A stretch of 64,000 nucleotides of DNA. It comes from Georgenia soli. Lineage in GTDB: Bacteria; Actinomycetota; Actinomycetes; Actinomycetales; Actinomycetaceae. The stretch is taken from assembly GCF_002563695.1 (NCBI RefSeq), contig NZ_PDJI01000004.1, positions 1,054,001-1,118,000 of the forward strand, written 5' to 3'. A program made the position numbers and the translations under genes. Shown here in pieces: positions 21,541 to 29,831 of the stretch (positions within the stretch are counted from its first letter, which is position 1; every line of letters begins with the position of its first letter). A model generated the notes under the pieces. It was not told the DNA's origin. It worked only from the letters and a program-made list of their open reading frames with translations, and did no database searches.

Positions 21541-21819
21541 ATGGGACCCCTCACCCGCGTCGCCGACGCCACGATCCGCGGCTACCAGCGGTACCTGTCG
21601 CCGCGGAAGGGCTGGAACTGCGCCCACCTGGTCGCGCACGGCGGGCGGTCCTGCTCGGCAGAGGTCCGCAGGATCATCGCCGCGCGCGGGGTGCTGGGCG
21701 GTGCGGTCCCGACGGCGGTGCGCCTCTTCGCCTGCTACCAGGCGGCGGCGCTGCTCGCGCGGACGGACGTGCAGGGCGTCTGCTGCTGCGGCGGCATCCC
21801 CATCCCGTTCCGGTTCTGA
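21541..21819 (+). CDS. YidD-like membrane protein insertion efficiency factor
   Basis: 92 residues. The core IRGYQRYLSP plus CAHLVAHGGRSCSAEVRRII matches the YidD (DUF37) pattern of a small amphipathic, Cys-containing protein that helps YidC insert membrane proteins. It is not in the usual rpmH-rnpA-yidD-yidC cluster, is divergent around the first Cys, and ends with a CCCGG motif and a short tail. It may be a second, specialised copy. The ATG has no ribosome binding site but a -10 box 7 nt upstream. Confidence 0.75.
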   Translation: MGPLTRVADATIRGYQRYLSPRKGWNCAHLVAHGGRSCSAEVRRIIAARGVLGGAVPTAVRLFACYQAAALLARTDVQGVCCCGGIPIPFRF

Positions 21820-21845
21820 GTGCACCCACGGCCGGCGCGCGCCGT

Positions 21846-22979
21846 TCAGCCGCGGCGCAGCTCGCGGGCGATCGCACCGGTCGCGGACAGACCCCGCAGG
21901 GCCGCACGGGGCGACACCAACCCGGAGACGGGTGACAGGATCACGTGCTCGAGGCCTGCCGCCCGGTACTCGCGCAGCCGGTCCGCCGCCTGCTCCACGG
22001 TCCCCCACAGGAGCGGTCCGTGCAGCAGCAGCTCCGGCGGCACGAGGTCGACGGCTCGTTCGAGCGTGGCCCGGTCCGCCTGCTCGGGCAGAAACTGGCC
22101 GAGTCCGGTGAAGTCGTCCCCGAACGGGTGGCGGGCGCCGGCCGCGCGCCACTCGGCGGCGGACATGACCAGTGCGAGGCTCCGGAGCGCGCGCGTCGCC
22201 AGCATGGCCCGCGCCTCGGCCTCGGTGCGGCCGATGACGGTGAACCGGTGCAGCGCCGGCGTGACGGACGACGGGTTCCGTCCCGCCCGTGCGGCAGCGT
22301 CACGTACCACCGCGAGATCGGTCGCGTACTGCCCGGGGCTCGTGATCGTCGTCGGGTACCAGCCGTCGCCGTACCGTCCGGCCAGCTCGAGGGACCGGGG
22401 ACCGTGCGCGGCCACCCACATCAAGGGTGTGCGGCCCGCGGGGGCGCGCAGGTCGACCCGTGCGCCGTCGAGCCGGAAGTAGCGGCCGTCGAAGTCCACG
22501 GGACCGGGGGCGTCGGCGTCCAGGCAGAGCCGGATGATCTGCAGCGCCTCCTCGAGCCGGCTGGTGCGCCCCGCGTAGTCCAGGCCGTACGGGGTGATGT
22601 TGAGCCGCTCCCCCACGCCGATGCCGAGCACAGGGGGTCTGCGGGTCATGTGGGCCACCGTCAGCAGTGCCTGGGCGATGACGACGGGATGCCGGCGGAT
22701 CGGGTCCGTGACACCGACACCGAGCTGCATCCTGCCGACCCGGGTGGCGGCCCAGCCCATGACGGCCTGGAAGTCGAGGTGGTCGTGGGGAGTGGGCTTG
22801 CGCCTGGCCAGCCAGGTGAGGTCGGCGTCCCAGAGCGCGGAGGGGAAGACGTTCTGGAGGTGGTCGATCACCATCACGGAGTCCAGCCGCATCGCACGGG
22901 CGGCCAGCAGGTAGGCGCGGACCGCACCCAGTGGCGGCTGCGTGCCCAGCTGGAGTCCCACCTTCACGCGGCCGTTCAT
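21846..22979 (-). CDS. LLM class flavin-dependent oxidoreductase
   Basis: 377-residue luciferase-like monooxygenase-fold protein, likely F420- or FMN-dependent. The N-terminus MNGRVKVGLQLGTQPP, the LGVGVTDPIRRHPVVIAQAL block and the GIGVGE motif fit the F420-dependent reductase/dehydrogenase branch of actinobacteria. Ala-Asn-like cofactor contacts cannot be judged by eye. The ATG at 22979 follows a purine-rich GGAGGGAG. It stands alone; the substrate is unknown. Confidence 0.85.
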   Translation of the reverse strand: MNGRVKVGLQLGTQPPLGAVRAYLLAARAMRLDSVMVIDHLQNVFPSALWDADLTWLARRKPTPHDHLDFQAVMGWAATRVGRMQLGVGVTDPIRRHPVVIAQALLTVAHMTRRPPVLGIGVGERLNITPYGLDYAGRTSRLEEALQIIRLCLDADAPGPVDFDGRYFRLDGARVDLRAPAGRTPLMWVAAHGPRSLELAGRYGDGWYPTTITSPGQYATDLAVVRDAAARAGRNPSSVTPALHRFTVIGRTEAEARAMLATRALRSLALVMSAAEWRAAGARHPFGDDFTGLGQFLPEQADRATLERAVDLVPPELLLHGPLLWGTVEQAADRLREYRAAGLEHVILSPVSGLVSPRAALRGLSATGAIARELRRG

Positions 22980-23226
22980 CGGAACCGCTCCCTCCGGAGG
23001 GCGATGGCCGGCCAGTCGGGGACGGGACCTGCTGGCGTGGAGAGACGCTCGGGCACGACCCCACCTCCCGGTCCACCAGCGCCGACGCCGGCTCACGGTC
23101 CACCGTCGTCCGACGGCGGCCGCCGCACCAGAGACCTAGGTCCCCGCCGGCCGGGGCCGACGGCGCCGTCCGCGCGCAGGCGCGGCGGGCGCGGCGACCT
23201 CACCCGTGCGACGAACGGCCGCGGCG

Positions 23227-23637
23227 TCAGTCGGTCTCGACGTCCTCGAAGCCGATGAGCCAGTGCAGGCCGTGACGGTCGACGACCTGCCCGTCCCGTG
23301 CGCCCCAGGGCCTGGCCTGCAGGGCGTCCACGACGTGGCCGCCCTCGGAGAGGCGGGAGAACCACTCGCGCAGCGTCGAGGGGGTGGACGTACCCAGCAG
23401 CGAGAGCATCAGGCCCTCGCATCGGAACGACGGCTCGTCACCGGTCGCGTCGGACGCGAAGAGCGTGACCGGGCCGTCCACGAGGTAGCCGTGCGCGACG
23501 GCGTCCGGCGGTCCGTCGGTGCGGTTGAACTCCTCCAGGGTATGGAGCTGGACCCCGCAGCCGAAGACGTCTCCGTAGAACGTGAGGACCTCACGGGCAG
23601 TCCCGGGCAGGTGCAGGTACGGCGTCGGCGCAGTCAC
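23227..23637 (-). CDS. VOC family protein (PhnB/glyoxalase-like)
   Basis: 136-residue vicinal-oxygen-chelate-fold protein of the PhnB-like group (TPYLHLPGTAREVLTFYGDVFG at the start, split here: TPYLHLPG and LTFYGDVFG; DRHGLHWLIGFE at the end). Members are often metal-binding enzymes or resistance proteins; here the function is unknown. The GTG at 23637 is preferred because TAGCGT lies 8 nt upstream; a TTG at 23658 is the alternative. Confidence 0.8.
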   Translation of the reverse strand: MTAPTPYLHLPGTAREVLTFYGDVFGCGVQLHTLEEFNRTDGPPDAVAHGYLVDGPVTLFASDATGDEPSFRCEGLMLSLLGTSTPSTLREWFSRLSEGGHVVDALQARPWGARDGQVVDRHGLHWLIGFEDVETD

Positions 23638-23645
23638 GAGGAGCG

Positions 23646-23651
23646 ACGCTA
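23646..23651 (-). promoter_or_regulatory. -10 box of the VOC gene (leaderless)
   Basis: TAGCGT on the minus strand, 8 nt before the GTG start at 23637; there is no Shine-Dalgarno sequence in between. Confidence 0.38.
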
Positions 23652-23724
23652 GGGGCAACCGGGCGTGCGCGCGACAGGGCCGAGCCGGCCGCGCTCCCGA
23701 TGGCAGGCGGTCACCGGGCCGGGG

Positions 23725-24810
23725 TCACACGTTGAAGCGGAACTCCACCACGTCGCCGTCGCGCATGACGTAGTCCTTGCCCTCGATGCGCACCTTGCCG
23801 TGCGCGCGAGCCTCGGCCACCGAGCCGAGCTCGACGAGGTCGTCGAAGGAGATGACCTCCGCCTTGATGAAGCCGCGCTCGAAGTCGGTGTGGATGACGC
23901 CGGCCGCCTGCGGCGCCGTCCAGCCCTGGTGGATCGTCCACGCGCGGGCCTCCTTCGGACCGGCGGTGAGGTAGGTCTGCAGCCCGAGGGTGTGGAAACC
24001 GACGCGGGCGAGCTGGTCCAGCCCGGCCTCCTCCTGCCCGGACTCCGCGAGCATCTCCGCGGCCTCGTCCGGCTCGAGCTCGACGAGCTCGGACTCGAAC
24101 TTGGCGTCGAGGAAGATGGCGTCGGCGGGGGCGACGAGCTCGCGCAGCTCGTCCTGCATGGCCTTGTCCGCGAGCCCGGCGTCGTCGGTGTTGAAGACGT
24201 AGATGAACGGCTTGGCCGTCATGAGCTGGAACGTGGCCAGGATCTCGGGGTCGAGGCCGGCCTTCTGCGCACCGGCGGAGAGCAGCGTGCCCTCCTCGAG
24301 GAGCGCCATCGCGCCCTTCGCGGTCTCGAGGACCTCCGCGTCGGTCTTCTTCCCGCGAACCTCCTTCTCCAGCCGCGGGATCGCCTTCTCAAGGGTCTGG
24401 AGGTCGGCGAGGATCAGCTCGGTCGAGATGGTCTCGATGTCGTCCTTCGGGTCGACCTTCCCCTCGACATGGACGACGTCGCCGTCCTGGAAGACGCGGG
24501 TGACCTGGCAGATGGCGTCCGCCTCACGGATGTTCGCGAGGAACTGGTTGCCCAGCCCCTCCCCCTCGGAGGCGCCCTTGACGATGCCGGCGATGTCGAC
24601 GAACGAGACGGTGGCGGGGACGAGCCGCTCGGAGCCGAAGATCTCCGCGAGCTTCCCCAGGCGCGGGTCGGGCAGGGGGACGACGCCGATGTTCGGCTCG
24701 ATCGTCGCGAACGGGTAGTTCGCCGCGAGCACCGTCGCCCGCGTCAGGGCGTTGAACAGGGTCGACTTGCCGACATTGGGGAGTCCGGCGATACCGATAG
24801 TGAGGGCCAC
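23725..24810 (-). CDS. ychF: YchF, Obg-like ATPase
   Basis: 361-residue universally conserved P-loop ATPase (OLA1/YchF) that binds ribosomes and is involved in stress and redox responses. P-loop GLPNVGKST at residues 9-17; the G3 region DIAGIVKGASEGEGLGNQF; the NKxD position is replaced so that ATP rather than GTP is preferred; C-terminal TGS domain with KVRIEGKDYVMRDGDVVEF (split: KVRIEGKDYV, MRDGDVVEF). Usual length. GTG start, probably leaderless. The head-to-head neighbour is rmuC. Confidence 0.96.
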   Translation of the reverse strand: MALTIGIAGLPNVGKSTLFNALTRATVLAANYPFATIEPNIGVVPLPDPRLGKLAEIFGSERLVPATVSFVDIAGIVKGASEGEGLGNQFLANIREADAICQVTRVFQDGDVVHVEGKVDPKDDIETISTELILADLQTLEKAIPRLEKEVRGKKTDAEVLETAKGAMALLEEGTLLSAGAQKAGLDPEILATFQLMTAKPFIYVFNTDDAGLADKAMQDELRELVAPADAIFLDAKFESELVELEPDEAAEMLAESGQEEAGLDQLARVGFHTLGLQTYLTAGPKEARAWTIHQGWTAPQAAGVIHTDFERGFIKAEVISFDDLVELGSVAEARAHGKVRIEGKDYVMRDGDVVEFRFNV

Positions 24811-24818
24811 GTGGGTCG

Positions 24819-24824
24819 AGTCTA
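24819..24824 (-). promoter_or_regulatory. -10 box of ychF (leaderless)
   Basis: TAGACT on the minus strand, 8 nt before the GTG start at 24810, with no Shine-Dalgarno sequence. Confidence 0.42.
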
Positions 24825-24924
24825 CGTGCCCCGCCGACCGCCGGCGCCCGGCGGCGGGCGCGCGCGAGGGACGACGGCGCGGCGTGGGAACGCCGTGTCA
24901 GTGGCTGCTGGCATCGTTCCCGGC

Positions 24925-26163
24925 ATGGAGATGACCACCGTTGTGCTGCTCGTGCTGACTCTCGCCGTCGGGGCGGCGCTCGGCTATGCCGTGGCCGTCG
25001 CGCGGGGGGCGGCGCTGCGCGGTGACGGCGCCACGGCCGCGGAGGTCGGAGAGCTCCGGGCCCGGGCGGCGGCCGCCCAGGCGCGCGCCGACCGGCTCAC
25101 GGAGGAGGTCGAGCAGCTGCACGAGCGCGCCCGGCAGGACCAGGACGTCCTGCGGGCCCTGGCGCCGGTGCAGTCGGCCCTGGCCCAGGTGGGCGAGCAC
25201 GTCGCGCTGCTCGAGCGCGAACGCACCGAGCAGTTCACCGTGCTCACCGAGCAGCTCCACCACGCCCGGCGCACGGACGCCGAGCTCCAGCGCACGACGG
25301 CGCAGCTGGAGTCGGCGCTCCGGTCCACCTCGGCCCGTGGCCAGTGGGGGGAGGTCGAGCTGCGTCGGGTCCTGGAGGCGTCGGGGATGCTGCGGCACGT
25401 CGACTTCACCGAGCAGCGCGCGCTGGGCACGGCCGGGTCACCGGGCAGGTCCCGCGGCGGGGGCGGCCGGCCCGACGTCGTCGTGCACCTGCCCGGGGAG
25501 AAGTACCTGGCGATCGACGCCAAGGTCCCGATGGACGCCTACCTCGAGGCGAGCGCGCTCGGCGAGCGCCCGACGGGGGAGGACGCGGAACGACGCGAGC
25601 GCCTGCTCGCCGCCCACGCCCGCGCGCTGCGCGGGCACGTCGACGCGCTGGTGAAGCGCGCGTACCACGAGCACCTGCCGGGCTCGCCCGAGCTCGTCGT
25701 CATGTTCGTCCCCTCGGAGGGGCTGCTGGCCGCCGCCCTGGAGGCGGACCCCACGCTGCTCGAGCACGCCCTGCGCCAGGGCGTCGCCCCCACGTCGCCC
25801 TCCTCGCTCCTGGCTCTCCTGCGCACGGTCGCCTCCGTGTGGTCCGCCGAGAAGGTGAGCGCCGAGGCCAAGGAGCTGCTGGAGCTGGGCCGCACCCTGT
25901 ACGACCGCCTCGGCGTCGTCGCGTCGCACCTCGGGGGCCTGGGACGCTCGCTGCGCTCGAGCGTGCAGCACTACAACAAGGCGGTGGCCTCGATCGAGCA
26001 GCGCCTGCTCGTCACCGCCCGCGACCTCGAGTCGATCGGCGGACGTGACCTGGATGTGGAACCGATCTCCGCGGACGACGCGCAGGTGCGCACGTTCACG
26101 GCACCGGAGCTCGTGACGGACGACGACGCCGGCAGCACGATGCTCGCCGGCCGCGCCGGGTAG
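24925..26163 (+). CDS. rmuC: RmuC family DNA recombination protein
   Basis: 412-residue RmuC homologue; the family limits rearrangements between inverted repeats and has a predicted PD-(D/E)XK-type nuclease fold. A membrane helix (about 5-24) anchors it, followed by a coiled coil (about 40-140, heptad-rich) and the RmuC domain from about 145 (SARGQWGEVELRRVLE, then YLAIDAKVPMDAYL). Usual length. The ATG at 24925 is the first in frame that keeps the membrane helix; another ATG lies two codons on. Confidence 0.92.
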   Translation: MEMTTVVLLVLTLAVGAALGYAVAVARGAALRGDGATAAEVGELRARAAAAQARADRLTEEVEQLHERARQDQDVLRALAPVQSALAQVGEHVALLERERTEQFTVLTEQLHHARRTDAELQRTTAQLESALRSTSARGQWGEVELRRVLEASGMLRHVDFTEQRALGTAGSPGRSRGGGGRPDVVVHLPGEKYLAIDAKVPMDAYLEASALGERPTGEDAERRERLLAAHARALRGHVDALVKRAYHEHLPGSPELVVMFVPSEGLLAAALEADPTLLEHALRQGVAPTSPSSLLALLRTVASVWSAEKVSAEAKELLELGRTLYDRLGVVASHLGGLGRSLRSSVQHYNKAVASIEQRLLVTARDLESIGGRDLDVEPISADDAQVRTFTAPELVTDDDAGSTMLAGRAG

Positions 26164-26241
26164 GGGCGGACCCCACGGCGGGCTGCTCTGCGGGTCCCTG
26201 GGCGGAGGGGCCTGCCTGTTATCGAGAGCCCCACGCTCGCT

Positions 26242-26270
26242 CCGGACCGCGCCGTGCCCGCGCGGTCCGG
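26242..26270. terminator. Bidirectional terminator
   Basis: A 10-bp perfect stem CCGGACCGCG (26242-26251 with 26261-26270) and 9-nt loop between the convergent rmuC and ispH genes. Confidence 0.7.
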
Positions 26271-26285
26271 TGCGGGGACAGCGAC

Positions 26286-27413
26286 TCAGGCCCGCGGGGC
26301 GGCGGGTGCGGCGGCGTTGCGCGCGCGACGGGCGCGGTGCGGGCGGTCGGGCTGCTCGCCTGCGGCCTTCAGGTCACCGCGCAGGTTCTTCGGCAGCGAG
26401 AACATGATGTCCTCGGTCGCCGTGCGGACCTCTTCCAGCCCGCTGTAGCCGAGCGACCGGAGACGGTCGATCACGTCACGCACGAGGATCTCAGGGACGG
26501 ACGCCCCGGAGGTCAGTCCGACGGTGGTGGCGCCCTCCAGCCAGGCCGGGTCGATCTCGTCGGCCTTGTCCACCCGGTACGCAGAGCCGGCGCCCGCCTC
26601 GAGCGCCACCTCCACGAGCCGGACAGAGTTGGAGGAGTTCGCGGAGCCGACGACGATGACGACGTCGGCGTCCGGCGCGAGCTTCTTCACCGCGACCTGA
26701 CGGTTCTGGGTGGCGTAGCAGATGTCGTCGCTGGGCGGGTCCTGCAGATGGGGGAAGCGCTCGCGGAGCAGCTTCACGGTCTCCATCGTCTCGTCGACCG
26801 AGAGGGTGGTCTGGGAGAGCCAGATGACCTTCTCCGGGTCGCGGACCTGCACCTGGTCGACCTCGTGCGGGCCGTTGACCACCTGGATGTGGTCGGGCGC
26901 CTCCCCCTGGGTGCCCTCGACCTCCTCGTGGCCCTCGTGGCCGATGAGGAGGATGTCGAGGTCCTCGTTGGCGAAGCGGACGGCCTCCTTGTGGACCTTC
27001 GTCACCAGCGGGCAGGTGGCGTCGATGGTGGCGAGGTTGCGGGCGGCGGCCTGCGCGTGCACGGCCGGCGAGACGCCGTGGGCGGAGAACACGACGCGGG
27101 CCCCCTCGGGCACCTCGTCGGTCTCCTCGACGAAGATCGCGCCACGCTGGGAGAGCGTCTCGACGACGAACTTGTTGTGGACGATCTCCTTGCGCACGTA
27201 GACCGGCGCACCGTAGAGCTCCAGCGCCTTCTCGACGGCGTCGACGGCGCGGTCGACGCCGGCGCAGTAGCCGCGCGGAGCCGCGAGCAGGATGCGCTTG
27301 CCGTCGGGCGCCGGGATGCTCTCGACCGTGCCGGGGAACGCGGAGGCGCCGGCGAGGGAGCTGACCCTCGGGGCGGATCCGGAGGACGCGGATGAAGTCG
27401 TGGGCGTGGTCAC
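26286..27413 (-). CDS. ispH: IspH, HMB-PP reductase
   Basis: 375-residue [4Fe-4S] enzyme of the last MEP-pathway step, making IPP and DMAPP from HMB-PP. The three cluster cysteines are seen in [11 protein letters not shown] (Cys50), [11 protein letters not shown] and the third around the conserved VGSANSSNS region; the last ligand itself should be verified, since the stretch I read has SSNS and the conserved Cys may be the one in [11 protein letters not shown]. The E/T/N active-site motifs (TQTTLS-like [15 protein letters not shown]) are present. A 40-residue Ser/Thr/Pro-rich N-terminus is extra. GTG start, probably leaderless. Confidence 0.94.
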   Translation of the reverse strand: MTTPTTSSASSGSAPRVSSLAGASAFPGTVESIPAPDGKRILLAAPRGYCAGVDRAVDAVEKALELYGAPVYVRKEIVHNKFVVETLSQRGAIFVEETDEVPEGARVVFSAHGVSPAVHAQAAARNLATIDATCPLVTKVHKEAVRFANEDLDILLIGHEGHEEVEGTQGEAPDHIQVVNGPHEVDQVQVRDPEKVIWLSQTTLSVDETMETVKLLRERFPHLQDPPSDDICYATQNRQVAVKKLAPDADVVIVVGSANSSNSVRLVEVALEAGAGSAYRVDKADEIDPAWLEGATTVGLTSGASVPEILVRDVIDRLRSLGYSGLEEVRTATEDIMFSLPKNLRGDLKAAGEQPDRPHRARRARNAAAPAAPRA

Positions 27414-27420
27414 CCGGCCA

Positions 27421-27426
27421 GGGTAC
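27421..27426 (-). promoter_or_regulatory. -10 box of ispH (leaderless)
   Basis: TACCCT on the minus strand, 7 nt before the GTG at 27413, fits a leaderless start; no Shine-Dalgarno sequence is seen. Confidence 0.4.
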
Positions 27427-27510
27427 GTGGGAAGCCTCGGGCGGGGCCATCGTGGTGTCCGAAAGCACAGGCGGTGGGCCGGTGTCACGGGCGGGTGCGA
27501 CCATGGGCCC

Positions 27511-27930
27511 ATGAACCGGAACCTGCTCGAGCCCGACCCCGTCCTGCTCCCTCAGGACCACCCCGACGTGGCCGCGCGCGCGGCGCTGGAGGCCGGCGAG
27601 GACCTTCGCGCGGTCGCCGCCCGGCACCCGGCCGCGAGCCTCGCGTGGGCGCGGCTGGCCCGTCAGTCGCTGGAGGCCGGCGACGCGGTCGCGGCCTACG
27701 CCTTCGCCCGCACCGGGTACCACCGGGGGCTGGACGCCCTGCGGCGCGCCGGGTGGCGCGGCGCCGGACCGGTTCCCGCCGCGCACCTGCCCAACCAGGG
27801 GTTCCTCCTCTCGGTCCTCGCCCTGGCCGACGCCGCCGCGGCGATCGGCGAGGAGGAGGAGCACGCCCGCTGCATGCAGCTCCTCGCCGACTCCGACCCG
27901 CGGGCCGTCGAGGTGCTCGGGGGACGGTGA
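27511..27930 (+). CDS. DUF3151 family protein
   Basis: 139-residue conserved actinobacterial protein of unknown function ([14 protein letters not shown] at the start; [21 protein letters not shown], seen in parts, and [23 protein letters not shown] later, match DUF3151). It looks all-helical and soluble. The next gene, xseA, starts inside its stop codon (GTGA), so the two are coupled. Its ATG is separated from divergent ispH by 97 nt. Confidence 0.88.
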   Translation: MNRNLLEPDPVLLPQDHPDVAARAALEAGEDLRAVAARHPAASLAWARLARQSLEAGDAVAAYAFARTGYHRGLDALRRAGWRGAGPVPAAHLPNQGFLLSVLALADAAAAIGEEEEHARCMQLLADSDPRAVEVLGGR

Positions 27931-29216
27931 CGCCCGTGGGCACCGTGACGTCCGACCACCACACGCCCGCCCCGCGCCGTCTCGCCGCGCGGGCGCTGGA
28001 GACGACGGCGGAGAACCCGTGGCCGGTCCGCCTCCTCTCCTCCAAGATCACCGAGTACGTCAGCAAGATGGCGCCGCTCTGGGTCGAGGGCCAGGTGGTT
28101 CAGCTCAACCGGCGTCCCGGCGCGAATCTTGCCTTCCTGACGCTGCGGGACACGGACGCCGACATGTCCCTGCCCGTCAGCGTGCACGCACGCGTGCTGG
28201 CGGCCGTCGAGGCGCCGCTGCAGGAGGGCTCGCACGTGGTGGTCCACGCCAAGCCCGTCTTCTGGCCCAAGCGGGGCACCCTGCAGCTCCAGGCCGACGC
28301 GCTGCGCCCGGTGGGGGTCGGCGAGCTGCTCGCGCGCATCGAGCACCTCAAGCGCGTGCTGGCCGCCGAGGGGCTGTTCGACGCCGATCGCAAGGTCCCG
28401 CTGCCGTTCCTGCCGGCCACCGTGGGGCTCATCTGCGGGCGGGAGTCGAAGGCGGAGCATGACGTCGTGGTCAACGCACGGACCCGCTGGCCGTCCGTCC
28501 GTTTCGAGATCCGCGAGGTGGCCGTCCAGGGCTCCCGGGCCGTCGCCGAGGTGTGCCAGGCGCTCGCCGAGCTCGACGCCGACCCGGCCGTCGAGGTGAT
28601 CGTGGTCGCCAGGGGCGGTGGCGCCGTCGAGGATCTGCTGCCCTTCTCCAACGAGTCCCTCGTCCGCGCGGCCGCCGCGTGCCGCACCCCGCTCGTCTCC
28701 GCGATCGGGCACGAGACGGACGCCCCGCTGCTGGACCTCGTCGCCGACTACCGGGCGTCCACCCCCACCGACGCCGCCAAGCACGTCGTCCCGGACGTCG
28801 CCGAGGAGCGGCGCGGGCTCACGCACGCCCGTCAGCGCATCCGGCACGCCGTCCGCGCCCGGCTGCACGGGGAGCAGCAGGGTCTCGCCGCGCTGCGCTC
28901 CCGGCCGGTGATGGCGGACCCGCACGCCGTGGTCGAGCGACGCGAGGAGGAGGTCCGCCACGCCCGCACCGCCGCCACCCGGGCCTTCGCCTGGCGCACC
29001 GACCGGGCGGCCGGGGAGCTCGGTGGGCTCGTCGGCAGCCTGCGGGCGCTCTCCCCCGCCGCGACCCTCGCCCGTGGGTACGCCGTCCTGCGCACTCACG
29101 ACGGCGAGGTCGTGCGCGACCCGGACCAGGTGGAGCCCGGCGACCAGCTGGAGGCGCTGCTGGCACGTGGCCGGCTCGTCCTCGAGGTCGGCTACGGCGA
29201 CGAGGCGGACGAGTAG
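27927..29216 (+). CDS. xseA: Exodeoxyribonuclease VII large subunit
   Basis: 429-residue XseA; with XseB it forms the single-strand-specific exonuclease VII. An OB-fold domain (about 28-125) is followed by the catalytic domain with VIVVARGGGAVEDLLPF and AIGHETDAPLLD, then the helical XseB-binding part and C-terminal ARGYAVL segment. Usual length. The GTG at 27927 overlaps the DUF3151 stop; a GTG at 27936 is possible. xseB follows only after 291 nt holding a repeat array and a strong terminator, which is unusual. Confidence 0.94.
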   Translation: MTPVGTVTSDHHTPAPRRLAARALETTAENPWPVRLLSSKITEYVSKMAPLWVEGQVVQLNRRPGANLAFLTLRDTDADMSLPVSVHARVLAAVEAPLQEGSHVVVHAKPVFWPKRGTLQLQADALRPVGVGELLARIEHLKRVLAAEGLFDADRKVPLPFLPATVGLICGRESKAEHDVVVNARTRWPSVRFEIREVAVQGSRAVAEVCQALAELDADPAVEVIVVARGGGAVEDLLPFSNESLVRAAAACRTPLVSAIGHETDAPLLDLVADYRASTPTDAAKHVVPDVAEERRGLTHARQRIRHAVRARLHGEQQGLAALRSRPVMADPHAVVERREEEVRHARTAATRAFAWRTDRAAGELGGLVGSLRALSPAATLARGYAVLRTHDGEVVRDPDQVEPGDQLEALLARGRLVLEVGYGDEADE

Positions 29217-29253
29217 CGCGCAGCCCCGCGGCGGTCCGGGGCGCGTGCGGCCA

Positions 29254-29438
29254 CCCACGACCATCCCGCGTCCGGCGACCCACGACCATCCCGCGTCCGG
29301 CGACCCACGACCATCCCGCGTCCGGCGACCCACGACCATCCCGCGTCCGGCGACCCACGACCATCCCGCGTCCGGCGACACACGACCATCCCGCGTCCGG
29401 CGACCCACGACCATCCCGCGTCCGGCGACACACGACCC
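29254..29438. repeat. Tandem array, 7 x 25 nt plus a partial unit, between xseA and xseB
   Basis: Seven 25-nt units (first at 29254, last ending 29428) with the core CACGACCATCCCGCGTCCGG, and a partial eighth unit that runs into the terminator arm. The copies are nearly identical; a CCC to ACA change marks two of the junctions. No spacers, so not CRISPR. Because 25 is not a multiple of 3, reading frames through it shift and it is probably non-coding. Confidence 0.88.
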
Positions 29439-29472
29439 GGCCTCGTCCGCCGACGGCGGACGAGGCCGGGTC
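29434..29472 (+). terminator. Terminator inside the xseA-xseB gap
   Basis: An 18-bp perfect stem (29434-29451 with 29455-29472) and 3-nt loop, one of the strongest hairpins in the window. It lies directly after the 25-nt repeats and 36 nt before the xseB start, so xseB should need its own promoter or read-through. Confidence 0.85.
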
Positions 29473-29507
29473 TGCGGGAGTCGGCGGCCGATGAAAGACT
29501 GTCGGCC

Positions 29508-29831
29508 GTGAGCCAGAACGTGTCCGAGCTGCCCGACGTGTCCACCCTGAGCTACGAGCAGGCCAGGGACGAGCTGATCGAGGTGGTGCGCCGTCTCGAG
29601 GCGGGCTCGACCTCCCTGGAGGACGCTCTCGCGCTGTGGGAGCGCGGGGAGGCGCTCGCCGCACGGTGCCAGTCCTGGCTCGACAACGCCCGCGCACGCC
29701 TGGACGCCGCCCACGGCGCGTCGGACGGGCGCCCGCAGCCCGCAGGAAGCCCCAGCAAGGACCCGGCGCCGGAGCGCGAGGCCGCGCTCGACGACGCGGC
29801 AGCCGCCCTGCCCGAGGAGGAGACCCGATGA
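29508..29831 (+). CDS. xseB: Exodeoxyribonuclease VII small subunit
   Basis: 107-residue XseB. The helical core [20 protein letters not shown] plus [15 protein letters not shown] is the family signature (about residues 14-65). The rest is a Pro/Ser/Glu-rich tail, longer than usual (typical length about 75). GTG start. Its stop overlaps the start of the PfkB kinase (ATGA). Short distance to the upstream hairpin leaves little room for a promoter. Confidence 0.92.
   Translation: MSQNVSELPDVSTLSYEQARDELIEVVRRLEAGSTSLEDALALWERGEALAARCQSWLDNARARLDAAHGASDGRPQPAGSPSKDPAPEREAALDDAAAALPEEETR

Noticed and set aside
29254..29438. CRISPR array
   Set aside because: The units are directly joined, with no unique spacers and no cas genes near; the same is true for the arrays at 20477 and 49721.
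29192..29545. Minus-strand ORF with 25-residue repeats over the 25-nt array
   Set aside because: The protein repeat is only the result of three 25-nt units per frame cycle; there is no ribosome binding site and it lies over a terminator.
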